Source: Pseudorasbora parva
Lineage: Eukaryota > Chordata > Actinopteri > Cypriniformes > Gobionidae
Length of the DNA: 64,000 bases
Direction of reading: 5' to 3'
Assembly (NCBI RefSeq): GCF_024679245.1
Contig: NC_090186.1
Location: 33,988,946 to 34,052,945, forward strand
Shown: positions 48,901-58,799 of the stretch, piece after piece
How positions within the stretch are numbered: the stretch's first letter is position 1
How the letters are laid out: each line of letters starts with the position of its first letter
The notes under the pieces: generated by a model
What the model saw: the letters and a program-made list of their open reading frames with translations, nothing else
Told to the model about the DNA's origin: nothing
Databases searched by the model: none
Position numbers and translations under genes: made by a program

Positions 48901-50971
48901 TCTGTGGGCAACAGGAAATGTTTTACAATGTGATTAACTCCTCATAGAGATTTAACCAGAACATCACATTTGGCCAGTCTAATCTTAAGGCTGCAACGAT
49001 GTTAAATTGTGAAGATATTGAGTTTTTCCTCTGTTTCAAAAGTCTGTTTCACCTCTGAAATGAATCACATTTATGAGGGCCTATCATGCTCGAAAACTCA
49101 TGAAACTTTGCACACGCATCAGAAGGGGCGAAGATTTACGTCTGTTATTAGTTTCAGAAATAGGGGATTCAAAATGGCTCAATAGGGCCACCTACAAATT
49201 TTCTTTGCATTTTTTTTATTTTAACAGATAAACATCAAATTTGGTCAGTCTAATCTTAAAGGAGTACTTCAGCAGTGAGGAGATGAATCTGTATTTAAAC
49301 TGGGTCATTAATGTAGTAATGTAGTGAAATTATTTTTTTATTTTGTAATTTCTAGACTGAGAAAAGACAGAAAATGTATTTTTGTCTCATGGGGATGACT
49401 GCTTCGCTGCCCTACAAGGCCACTCTCAAAGCCACCGCTACTAGATTACTGAATCACTTTCACTTTCCCACCGCGACAGCGTTCTTTTTCATAAAATCAG
49501 TTCAGTTAGAGAACAGACACTACAATTAAAAACTGAACGTGTCTGTTCAATATGTGATTTAGCCGCTGAGGGTGTCTCACAGCCCAAAATGCTGCTGGAG
49601 TCACATTCACAGTCATGGATGAGCTTGTGATGAGAGCTGAGGTAAACGTGTCCGCTGCATAGATTCACAGCTCATGTTCAGTCTGGCGCGTTTTCAGTCC
49701 ATGCCTTTGAAAGCTTAACTTTCATAGGAATTAGTTTGAGAAGTTGAAAGACTAACTTTGCTCTGCTGGCCGCACAGTTTAAACATGAATGCCTGAGGCT
49801 GCAGCTACGAACTGAGTGCTGTGAGTGTGATGTCCATCCCCCACGCTTGAGTTGAAAACATGCGGAAATGGCTCCCTCTGCTGGCTGTAGTCTTTAGCCT
49901 CTGGCCAACAATTCCTCCGATGGTGCAAATGGACGATATTTGCATCATGGGAAGAATTTTTCCAGAAATAAAATGCATAAATCTCTTGTCTCAGGGGGAT
50001 ATGAGGAGGGGAAGCACAATCATTCAAATATACTCCAGGGTTTCTACTGATACAAAGCCATATGCTAATCGCTGAAGTAACCCTTTAAGGCCTTACCAAT
50101 GTTAAATTGTGAAGATCTTGGGTTTTTGCTAAAAGGCGTGTCCGTGGCAACCTGACAAAGTTTGTTTCGCTATAAAACAGAAAGCTGTTTTATGTCAAGC
50201 ATGTCCAGAAATTGCATGCTTTACACTGTAATCCAATCCCATAAACGCATTTAAATGTGCCAAGACGTACCCAACATGCTAGAAACATGTTAAATCAAGC
50301 AACACTTGGCTAAGTGCTAATGTATGCACCACCAAACGGGACGTTGCTGTAACTCAGGCATACAATGATCAACCTGTCTTAAACTTGGGTGTAGTCAAAA
50401 ATATAAACAATACCCAACCCTTTTAGTTATTATTAAAGACGTTAAGTCTTGTACCTTAACAACGTTTTTTTTTTTTTTTAAATACCTATGGGAAAATACT
50501 TCTGGAACCAATGCCACTGAAAAACTGAACACTGCACTGTTGCACTTGTACAGACAATACCTTAAATTCTGCAGCTGATTTATATATATATATATTGAAT
50601 GAGAAACCTGAGCTGTATCAAGGGACAAGAATGGAGTCCTGAACCAAAAACTTTTAATGGTAATTTAGATAGAGATATTCTGGATTGAAAATAGGGTACA
50701 TTCTGAACAGGTAAGGAGTAAATTAAAGTTACAAGAAGATTCTATTACTAAGAACATTGCACTATTACTGAGAACATTGCTGCTCACCCATTTTTAGGAT
50801 CCACGAGTCCAAAGGGAGTTTGAGTGGCATGCTCTGAAGTCCCTTCTTTTGACAGTTTACTTCAGTCTTTTCCGTACTGGATTTCTGGCTGCATTTACAA
50901 GCAGTGGGGCAGTTTTCCACGGCCTCTGCAACCCACAGCCACAACATGGCTAACCCTGCAACCAGCTTCAT
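45753..50971 (-). CDS. Secreted small leucine-rich-repeat protein, complete, three coding exons
   Basis: Joining 50971-50788, 47868-47170 and 45943-45753 gives an uninterrupted 357-residue protein. All junctions are GT-AG and share one phase (a Gly codon split after its first base each time). Residues 1-17 form a hydrophobic signal peptide (MKLVAGLAMLWLWVAEA). Cys 21, 25, 27 and 40 form an N-terminal LRR cap. A first irregular repeat is followed by nine repeats of exactly 24 residues (80-295, pattern L..L.L..N.I..L....F..L..), then a short last repeat. Cys 308, 310, 334 and 355 form the C-terminal cap (NPWKCDC start). N151 (NLS) and N325 (NHS) are glycosylation sequons. There is no membrane segment, so it should be an extracellular binding protein. 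I chose the ATG at 50971 because a good acceptor (TTTTCAG) lies two bases upstream, which excludes the open frame before it. The closest families are extracellular LRR proteins such as LRG1, CPN2 or LRRC15-like; I cannot name an ortholog. The introns (2.9 and 1.2 kb) are filled with mobile elements. Confidence 0.9.
46267..46789. mobile_element. Inverted-repeat element in the second coding intron of the LRR gene
   Basis: Ends GGCCCTGTTTA (46267) and TAAACAGGGCC (46789) are inverted. The inner right portion ATCTTAATACCAGGTGTAAA is a motif I know from cyprinid repeats. It is non-coding and sits wholly within the intron, so it should be removed by splicing. Confidence 0.65.
47170..47868 (-). CDS. 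LRR gene, exon with the repeat array
   Basis: The 699-base exon (233 codons' worth, both ends in the same phase) encodes the rest of repeat one and nine 24-residue repeats. Acceptor TTTTCAAG ends at 47869; donor G|GTAAGA follows at 47169. The open frame is clean, and the antisense frames over it are shadows. Confidence 0.95.
48275..50400 (+). repeat. Dispersed AGGGCCCGAGCAC repeat in the first coding intron of the LRR gene
   Basis: Starts AGGGCCCGAGCACAGATGGT and carries several diverged sub-copies: GAGGGCCTA followed by ATGC(T)GAAAACTCA and AACTTTGCACA occurs at 48357-48395 and 49075-49112, and GTTAAATTGTGAAGAT occurs at 49001 and 50101. I recognise the family as a common teleost repeat of unclear class. 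It is interrupted by the TTAA-ended element at 49256-50088. Confidence 0.7.
49256..50088 (-). mobile_element. TTAA-ended element with internal hairpin, inserted in another repeat
   Basis: Left end TTAAAGGAGTACTTCAGCAG; right end GCTGAAGTAACCCTTTAA at 50088. It is a full copy of the family at 33999-34772, reversed. Flanks CAGTCTAATC|TTAA and TTAA|GG..., followed by ATGTTAAATTGTGAAGAT, match the uninterrupted paralogous site at 48976-49013, proving insertion at TTAA. Confidence 0.9.
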
Positions 50972-50973
50972 AG
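50788..50973 (-). CDS. LRR gene, exon with start codon
   Basis: Acceptor TTTTCAG ends at 50974; two untranslated bases precede ATG at 50971. It encodes the signal peptide, the N-terminal cysteine cap and the start of the first repeat (residues 1-61 plus one base). Donor G|GTGAGC follows at 50787. Confidence 0.9.
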
Positions 50974-51131
50974 CTGAAAACACGCAGAGCCATTGATTTA
51001 ATTATGTCACGAAGGACATTATAATCCTACCGAAAAGAGCATTAGAGGTATTAGTGCAAAGAGAAACCCACATTTTGCCTTAAAACGGACATACCGTTTG
51101 TGTTAGATGCAAATTAGTCATGCAGACTTAC

Positions 51132-51480
51132 CTTGTGATCAGATGCTAAATGGACGTCTCAGTTCAACTCTGCTTTTTCACGCAAAGCAAGCCGTTCTGT
51201 GCTCGGAGGAAGTCTGAAATGAGCCGAAATGTTTGCCCCTCTAGCAAAGTGAGAGCTCTGCACAACTCCCAGCACAGCACGTTGGTGAGAAAAATGACAT
51301 GCACAGATCATGACAGGTTTCCCTGCCAAACGAACTCCTGCGTCCCTAGAGAAAAATCTGCCGGCATGCGTTTTGGCGTGGGTGTGTGAATTCACAGGGC
51401 ACCTTATGCACGGCTTTGATTGTTTAACTTGGCAAAGGTACGGTCTGGTTCACGGCAGACTGATGTCACTGTTATATCAG
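51132..51480 (-). promoter_or_regulatory. Probable non-coding first exon and promoter of the LRR gene
   Basis: A strong donor CAAG|GTAAGT at 51132/51131 pairs well with the acceptor at 50974, giving a 158-bp intron in the 5' UTR. Upstream on the minus strand is a weak TATA-like GATATAAC at 51478-51471, which would place transcription start near 51440. The donor is convincing; the TATA box is not. Confidence 0.4.
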
Positions 51481-53269
51481 TGAGCTGCACACGTGATAAT
51501 AGGGCAGGTCGATGAGCACCGGTGATCGGTGGAGTCGCCGCAATCGCTCGGCCCTCGGAGAGCCTGCTGAGCTGATAAGGACAAGGACCTCATACATCTT
51601 TCCCCTTGGGCTTTTCTTGGCATTGTCCGCCAGGATTAACAGTAAGAGCGAGTCACAGTTTCTCAGTTTCTCGCGAGCATCATCAGTGTCACTCTCGTTT
51701 ATGCGGCCCGAGCGCTTTGAAAGAGGAGGGCTGGCTGCAGGAAACGCGCAGACCTCCAGAGATGTTATTACAGCTGTGTCTTTAAGTTTGACGTGTCTGC
51801 TCACCGAGATGATTTTATTGCGCGATAAAGACGAAAACTCTTTCGAGGACCGCCAACAGCAACACAATATGCAAGCCATCTGGAGCAGCATAATTATAAT
51901 TTTCTCCAGCACCAAGCTGAGAAAAACCAACGCACCACCTCTAGCCACCCAAAAAGAGGAGCAGTCAGAGCAGATGACAAAAACGCCTGCGTGATTGTGA
52001 TTTATGTGTTAATGCTGCATCTGTTCTTTAACAATTATTAATTTCTGTATCAAGTAAACAACAACAACAACACAAACAGCTAGAAAAATAAATGCTTAAA
52101 ATGGATTCCATGACTGCTTTTACTGCGTTCATGAAAAAGCTACTTCTTTTAACATCAGTGAATCCCCAATCAAATGTGTTAATAAAACTGCATCTCAAAT
52201 AGATTTTTCAATGCACTATAGCTCTGCGCTCATGCTCACTGATGCCAAATAGTGCCAAAACCGGACAAATTCCTATAATTTCCAGTGCCGTAATAAATTG
52301 CAAATGGAGCCAATCAACCGTGGCATGCTGCAGACAAGAACAAAAAAGACTCTGGCTGAAGACAAAACCTCACATACATTCTCAGATTTATGTCCACCCC
52401 CAATGCCTAGGCTCTATTAAAAATGCCCATCTTGCTCTGAAAAGGAGGAAACAATGGTTAACCTTTTATATCAGTCCCTGGCGAGTTATGATAAATGTAC
52501 CCGGCTTGGAGCAACACTATTAAACACAGTTGAATGGATTTTTGAACGGACACGGATTGGATTTCACGTGATACAACAATATTTGACTTTGATCAAACGG
52601 TTGTTTATACAGTCACAAAAAGTACGTGTTCGAATGTGTCAAACTCACAGGACATTGTCTTGGGAAAGAAGAAAAGAGTCTCATTTGAAAGTGAAAAGCA
52701 CTTCACACAGATCCAGGCTAACAGATGTTGTCTGTAATAAAGTACAATTTAGCATGACACTAAAACCAATTAGCTGTCTAATGTGCACGTTCATGGGTAC
52801 TTCATTTGTTGCGCATTGGCCAAGGAACTAAATGGTTTCATGCATCAGTCACTTTTGTCATTTCCCTTGATGGGGGAAGTGATACTCTGACACTAGATCC
52901 TTCACCCCAGGAGCCTAAAATAAACATTCTTATGCCAGTTGACCAATCACAGAGCAAAGCTTACATCAATTGTACATCACATTGCTGACATCTAGTGTTA
53001 GACTGTAGCTAATGCATAAGAATATCACTGATGTGTCTAAAAGGCCTGTCCCAATACCCACAATTGCATGTTTTTTATGGAATGTGGAAATATTTATTAT
53101 AAATGAATTATCCGTTTCACTTCATTATTTTTTTTAATTCATGTGCCCTCAATCTTTAACTCATCTTGCAGCAGCATCTCATCTCTTCTCTGATGATGTG
53201 TTTACTGGCGCGAAACACCATGTGTTTGGTCGCTTCTAACTTGATCTCCGTTTGGTACCATAGTGAATG
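51481..53269. other. Upstream flank of the LRR gene, no gene called
   Basis: Two long overlapping frames, 51512-51994 (+, 160 codons) and 51472-51948 (-, 158 codons), face each other. Neither has a domain, signal peptide or splice context that I recognise. The segment 51500-51990 is less AT-rich than its surroundings and could be regulatory. The rest (52000-53269) shows nothing. Confidence 0.4.
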
Positions 53270-53425
53270 AACTGGGTTTAGTGGGCTAAGCTAAATGCTA
53301 TCAGACTGTCACCGCGCGTCAAAGAGATTAAGTGCACGCACTGAGACGAGAGAGGTATGTGTTCAAATCGTCTTAGTTAAGGAAATAACAGTTTAATATG
53401 AAAAAGTGGTGAAGTATCCCTTTAA
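53270..53425 (-). mobile_element. TTAA-ended element, right fragment
   Basis: Ends GTGGTGAAGTATCCCTTTAA at 53425. The inner TGGGCTAAGCTAAATGCTA block resembles the GCTTAGCATAATGA region of the element at 42479-43091. Left part absent. Confidence 0.5.
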
Positions 53426-53439
53426 GACAAGTCATTTCA

Positions 53440-53640
53440 CTCGGCGGCCATCTTTGAAATGCCTTTCGGGCATAATAGTGCAGATCCTATTTCTCTTTGA
53501 ATGGGGAAACATCAAATTTTCCAAAACTGCTCGCCAAGTTTAGGATTAAATTTCACATTTGAAATCACCAATGAAATCCAAAAACAACTGTCTCATAAGT
53601 TGTCTCTAAATGCTCGAATCATGGCAAAAAAATAATAATA
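53440..53640 (+). repeat. Dispersed repeat, inverted partner of 25556-25748
   Basis: Carries CACTCGGCGGCCATCTTTGA, TCTCTTTGAATGGGGAAACA and ACAACTGTCTCATAAGTTG. It ends about 95 bp before the next TTAA-ended element. Class unknown. Confidence 0.65.
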
Positions 53641-53734
53641 ATTCAGCCAAAGGGCAAAGGACAAAGCTAATGCGCATACGCAATCCTGAATGTGCATCTC
53701 AGAACAATGCCTGTTTCTGTAGTAATTGGAGCTT

Positions 53735-54689
53735 TTAAAGGGGGGGTGAAATGCTGTTTCATGCATACTGAGCTTTTTACACTGTTAAAGACCTGGATTC
53801 CCATCCTAAACATAGACAAAGTAAAATAAAAAAAACTAATGTTGGACGTTTGATGGAGTATTTCTGTGTCAAACATACTCCGTCCGGTTTCTCAAAAGTT
53901 TCGGAGAGTTTTTTTCGAGTATGGCTCGACTTGACGTTACTAGAGCGGAAGGTCCTTGTATGGGCCGTACGGGCTCTTCTCCCGGTAGGGTGCGCAGGCG
54001 CGTGACTAGAGCGAGAGAGGAAATGCACGCCCATACACTCCCGCCGCGCTCCACTTTATTCCTATCTGTGACATCAAGCGACTTCAACGCTTCAGCACAG
54101 CAAGTCACTGCTGTCAGGACTTCCCCAAATCATACCAAAGAAGTGTGTTTTTGACAGAGCGGTCCCAGCGATAAAGGTTCGGTCCTGCTTTGGAAGCAGC
54201 CGGTGAGTAAAACTGCTTCAAATGTTTATGCTGTTGTCGCGTGAGTAAACATCAGTTAGTCGCATACAATAGTCCATAAACCGAATCATGTCCTCATAAA
54301 CTGCGAGGAAACACACACAAATGTTGACAGGCCACTAAATACAGTACATACCACAGAGACGGACGTCCTGCTGCTACTGTTTCTCCTGTTCAATTTATTT
54401 CAGCCTGGATCATATATCTATTAGCTGAGCTGGATAGCCATGGGTTTCTCCACGCTTGAGGACGTCACCGCTTTGCGCTCTCGTCATTTTTTAGCTCCGC
54501 CCACTGGATACGCCTCCAGGCGCTCGTTTTTTTCCGGAAAGACTCGGTACAGCCCATATTTCTTTTATAAATACAATAAAACTAAAGACTTTTCGGAGAT
54601 ATGAAGGATGCAATACTACTCTATAGGTACTCAAGATTGGCATGAGATTGACTGAAACTGAGTGTTCCCCCCCACCCCCCCACCCTTAA
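53735..54689 (+). mobile_element. TTAA-ended long element with GC-rich core
   Basis: Left end TTAAAGGGGGGGTGAAATGC; right end GAGTGTTCCCCCCC...CCCTTAA. The core contains a GC-rich CpG-bearing block (53920-54060), which gives overlapping frames on both strands. I recognise this as an abundant non-autonomous cyprinid repeat. None of the frames is called as a gene. Confidence 0.8.
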
Positions 54690-54750
54690 GGAAAGCTGCA
54701 GGGACGCGATGACTTTACTGATCAATACACTTACACTTAGAAGGTGGTGC

Positions 54751-55430
54751 TTAAAGGCGCACTATGAAGGTAAAATAATTAAATAACTTGGCCAGTGTTA
54801 TATATTTTGTTCAGTTGAGTTCTTTAAAATATCCCAAATGTTTCCAACTATTTGTAAATTCTGAGAAAATTGCTATTTCAACCAATTAACTGGGATGTCT
54901 GAGGGAGTCGCCTGTCAATTATGTCATATCTGCGTTACCCTCGGTTTCTGTTTTTTGTTTGTTTGGCAGAAACGCTTTACTCTTAGCAGTGTGAACAAGT
55001 GTCACAGCAGCCGCTGAGCGAACGCACAGAGTAACGTCATAACATCATTTTAAACACACTTAAATGTATCTGATATGATAAACAGAGCTGCGCTACCTCA
55101 TACATGACAGGAAAAGCGTAAATTACTGTGTCCCGTCATAATAAAAGTCCTGTTGCTCGCGAGCCGTGTGTTTGCGTAACAATCGCTCCAGCGGCCTTGC
55201 TCAGCTCCCTCAACACTCGGTCCTGCTCTGCTTCACACTACAGTAACGTTAATAATCGCATCCATGAACATGATTTCTGCCCGATTCCTATCCCGATTCT
55301 TTTCCACCGGCTGTGAGGTGAAGACCACATGTCCGAAGATTCTCCGCTCAAACTAGGCATCATCAAACCATGCCTTTGTTTTGAATAGGCGCCCTCTAGT
55401 GGATGGTAAAATTACATAGTGTAGTTTTAA
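54751..55430 (+). mobile_element. TTAA-ended element, copy 2 (partner 43663-44263)
   Basis: Left end TTAAAGGCGCACTATGAAGG; right end TTACATAGTGTAGTTTTAA. Shared internal blocks include TCTGCTTCACACTACAGTAA, GAACATGATTTCTGCCCGAT and GATTCTTTTCCACCGGCTGT. Confidence 0.85.
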
Positions 55431-56042
55431 TCATCATATTGGCCATTGCACTTTCCATTCATACGTACTAGTTTAATAATGGAGAGACTTTCGTTTGTGT
55501 TTTTGACCAACACTGTTAACGTTACGTGACATGAGAACAATTCGTTATTTCGGTTTGTATGTTAGCAGGGACTCACTAACTTTAATTGTAACTTAAAGAG
55601 AGTATGAAAACCAGAAAATCCTCTCAGGATACCTGGAATCAGTGTTAAAGTACCCCAGCCACAGCGTTTTACCATTTTTGTAGAATAAACACCATCAAAC
55701 TGATGACAGCTTCATTTTTTCCCATGTTTCTCTTTGGCGCTGAAACCTAAAGTTGGTCGAGGTGAGTAAGCAAGAAATGCTCAACTGCCATTGGGTCATC
55801 TGCATTCGAGAGGAGGGGCTTACCCGATAAGTCAATTGTACTATTAGTATAGGCTATACTTCTTTAAAACTAAAATGAGGAAGTATACTTTCAGTCTTCT
55901 TCTTATGAACGTCTCAGAAATGTACTTAAAATTACACTGAAATATGCAGTGCGTAATATTTATGAGACAGAATATTTATGATATCTATCGACAGAAATGC
56001 AATATAATATACATAACTATGCTTTCTGTGCTGTATAACTAC
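55431..56042. other. Intergenic span, no gene seen
   Basis: No supported gene or recognised repeat. Confidence 0.45.
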
Positions 56043-57499
56043 TAGGGATGCAACCATACAGTTAGTCCACGGTTCAATACATATCTCAGTTTTTAACCAC
56101 CGTTTTCGGTTCAGTTCATTTTTTTTTTGTTGCTATTCTATTAGGCAACAGGTACAGAAAGAGGCTAAGGAGAAAATGTTTTTATTGCTATACTCTTTCT
56201 TCATTTTACTTAAAAGACTTGAAAAACCTTACTTAAACTTAAAAATTTACTTTAAAAACCCCTTGTACATATTCGTAGTGTATTGTATAATATAAAATAA
56301 ATATATATAAAGATTTACAGTGGCAGCTCAGAGATGTACAGTAGCATTTAAGTATGAAATTATATGAATAAATGTCGGCTAAAATTAAAACTACATAGTC
56401 TTCAATATACATTGTGTCACAATTCACCAGTGTGTGTGCCCATGATCACCACTAGAGGGCACTCCACCCCGGAGTGTCACTCCATCAAGTACTACTTTAC
56501 CCATTATCCTTTGCCCGGACTCATTAGCACTCACTGTTTACAGCTGTGTCTCATTATCCTATTTTCCTCACCCTATATAAGCCTGAATATCGCTGTCATT
56601 CATTGCAAAGTCTTGTCTTGTCTCACACTGCATTTCTGAGTGTTATCCCTGAATTCATTGCACTTGGTTTGAATTCTTGCCTGTCTCAGGTTACCCTTTT
56701 GTCGCTGTCCCTTGTTTTGTTTGCCTGAATGGACTGCCTACCTGTGTATGACCTTTTGTCTTTTCTCTGACAACGATTGTGGATTATCCTTGAATAAATA
56801 CTGCATTTTGATCCTACCTTCTGTGTCAGAGCAGTTCGTTTCACATTGATTAAAAGCTACTGTAGTAAAGGTCTTTTTTATTCAATAGCAGTGATTGATT
56901 TGCTCTTTGTCCTTTTTTGTTTTATTAACATAATTTTAGAGGTGAACTCTCCCTTTAAGGACAAATGTTCACAATCACTGCGCTGCTAAAACGTGTTCGC
57001 ATCTCATATACAGACACACACGATTTTACTTTCACTTTAGACATAACCGACTGTTTATATATGTTAAACTTGTGTGTATTTGACAGTATTAGCACAGTAA
57101 TCACGTGTGTTTGCCAGGCTTCCATGTCAAACCGTGCATAAGCATGTGAATGAAATGTTTAACCGGCAAGGCTTTAAAATGCATGCAAATAATGAACTTT
57201 TGTGATTGTGAATAACTAGTGTTCCTTGAGTATAACTCTCTGACACCAGCATTTTAAGCGTGGAAACACCCCCTAACTTTAGTGCATGTGATTGGATATT
57301 TGCTCATATCGTGTGTGTAGACTCACAGGCACACTCAAACAGAGCCGATATAATCTGAGAGAAATATTTCACACGGAGAGAAATAGAAGTAGTTAATTAA
57401 ATGCGAAACTGGGGTGAAAAACGCAATTCACAAGTGTGTATTGAACCGTGAATGGCATACCGAACGGTTCAATATTATATTGAGAATTGTGGCATCCCA
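56043..57499. mobile_element. hAT-like element carrying a nested solo LTR
   Basis: Left end TAGGGATGCAACCATACAGT then CCACGGTTCAATAC; right end reversed TTGGGATGCCACAATTCTCA then TATTGAACCGTTCGG. The ends and the GGTTCAATA sub-terminal blocks are inverted. The interior holds no intact transposase. A TTAA-type right end (AACTCTCCCTTTAA, 56945-56958) and the solo LTR at 56415-56843 are inserted in it. Confidence 0.65.
56415..56843 (+). mobile_element. Solo LTR of an LTR retrotransposon
   Basis: The 429-bp segment begins TGTCACAATTCACC and ends GCAGTTCGTTTCA, with perfect CATTG duplications at 56410-56414 and 56844-56848. A TATA box (TATATAA, 56574-56580) and polyadenylation signal (AATAAA, 56793-56798) lie in the right order for a promoter-bearing LTR. 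No gag, protease or polymerase sequence is attached. It resembles LTRs of Ty3/Gypsy elements in fish; the lineage is an impression, not a test. The 91- and 60-codon frames within it are not genes. Confidence 0.88.
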
Positions 57500-57636
57500 A
57501 CATAATGAACCGTTATGTTTTTTGAATGAGCCATTTGTATCTACGTACACAGCAGGTCTCTTTACAGTGGTCACCATTTTGTGCCACCATGTTTTTACAG
57601 TAGCCCTAAATGAACAAACTTCAATACAGTGCTAGC

Positions 57637-57985
57637 TATAGACTGGGTAAACCCAGCCTGATCTGCCGGTGATTTGATTTCACCTGACAACTCAGTCTGG
57701 AAACCCAAAAATGTATTTCTACTGCTTCTGTTACACTTTTGCAGGTCCCATTCACAGACTGGCTTTTCCACGTGGCACTCTGTTGATGGGTTTAACACGA
57801 TGACAGATATAGAGAAAGTTGATCACACCTCTTGTGGTCTGATTGGTTGATGGACTATCCAATTGCATACAGTGTTATTCAAATAATGCTCGATCACACC
57901 TCTTGTGCAGTAAAATACAGAGCAGACTCCTCAGACCAATGTTCAGTTTTAAATTGAGCTTGGTCTGGTGATAGCCAGACAACTC
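57637..57985. mobile_element. Dispersed inverted-repeat element, small
   Basis: Begins TAGACTGGGTAAACCCAGCC, contains CAACTCAGTCTGGAAACCC and ends near TTGGTCTGGTGATAGCCAGAC. It resembles in its ends the element starting at 58097 but has a different body. Boundaries are approximate. Confidence 0.5.
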
Positions 57986-58096
57986 TCTGTCTCAGACAAC
58001 AACATTTTTGTCCTGTTTCAGCTTTTCAATGTGCTTTGAAAGGGAGGGGTGAGCAGTGGGAGGTGGCAATTCGCAACCTCACTACTAGATGCTACA

Positions 58097-58612
58097 TAGC
58101 CTGACAAGCCAGACCCACATCAAGATGTTTGGTCCGGAAACTCACCATAGACAGGGCTCAATCTGAGGGGCGGGATAAACGGTCGTCTTTCAAACTCCCT
58201 CTGCACGTGATAGGATAGCGCTACACCAACCAGAGCAACGAACGTGAAGCAGAGCTCGTTGACTGATTAAACTTTCGACATATTGGTCGGCAAAACTCCG
58301 AACACATCTTCCCTTCTTAAGAGAAACTTCAGTGCCGTTCTTTGTTCTATTCTCAGAGAAAAGCTTAACTCCAAGTCTTCCAGAGTCGCGGTCAAAGCTG
58401 ATTCGAAAGACCGCCGTTCGCCAGCTTCTGTGTTTACTAGTAGCACGCAAACGCAACTCGGCCGCCCCGCCCACCAACTCTATACACGATGTGATTGGCC
58501 TGACCAGATTTTGTTTTTTACAGCTCAGACGTGTATTGAGAGTTGCTAGACAATACTCGCGGCAGATTAGATTTGCTGCCGCTAGGGTGCGTCTAGATTT
58601 CTAGGCTAGATG
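58097..58612 (+). mobile_element. Dispersed DNA element, copy 2 (partner 33427-33805)
   Basis: Ends TAGCCTGACAAGCCAGAC (left) and GTCTAGATTTCTAGGCTA (right) are imperfect inverted repeats, so this copy is full length. The body is collinear with 33427-33805. The frames over it on both strands are non-conserved shadows. Confidence 0.78.
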
Positions 58613-58799
58613 CTACATTTATTTAACTAGTAAACAATAAACTAGTAAAAATGAAATTGCTGTAAACTAGTTGTGTACTGAAAGTTACTACCTTCACACT
58701 TAAACACTAAAGTGGCCAATTTAGTCCCAAGTAGTATTGAAATAGTACACAAGTATACTACTATTAAATTGATATTAGTATACTAAGGCCTACATAAAG

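Noticed and set aside
50971..50983. Upstream start for the LRR protein at 50983
   Set aside because: The codon there is GTG and lies inside the intron, before the TTTTCAG acceptor; the ATG at 50971 precedes an ideal signal peptide.
53777..54154. Overlapping frames with Arg-rich products on both strands
   Set aside because: They lie in the GC-rich core of an abundant non-autonomous element and have no domain.
58190..58604. Frames of 88-95 codons on both strands
   Set aside because: They fall within the repeat shared with 33427-33805, where the frames are not preserved.
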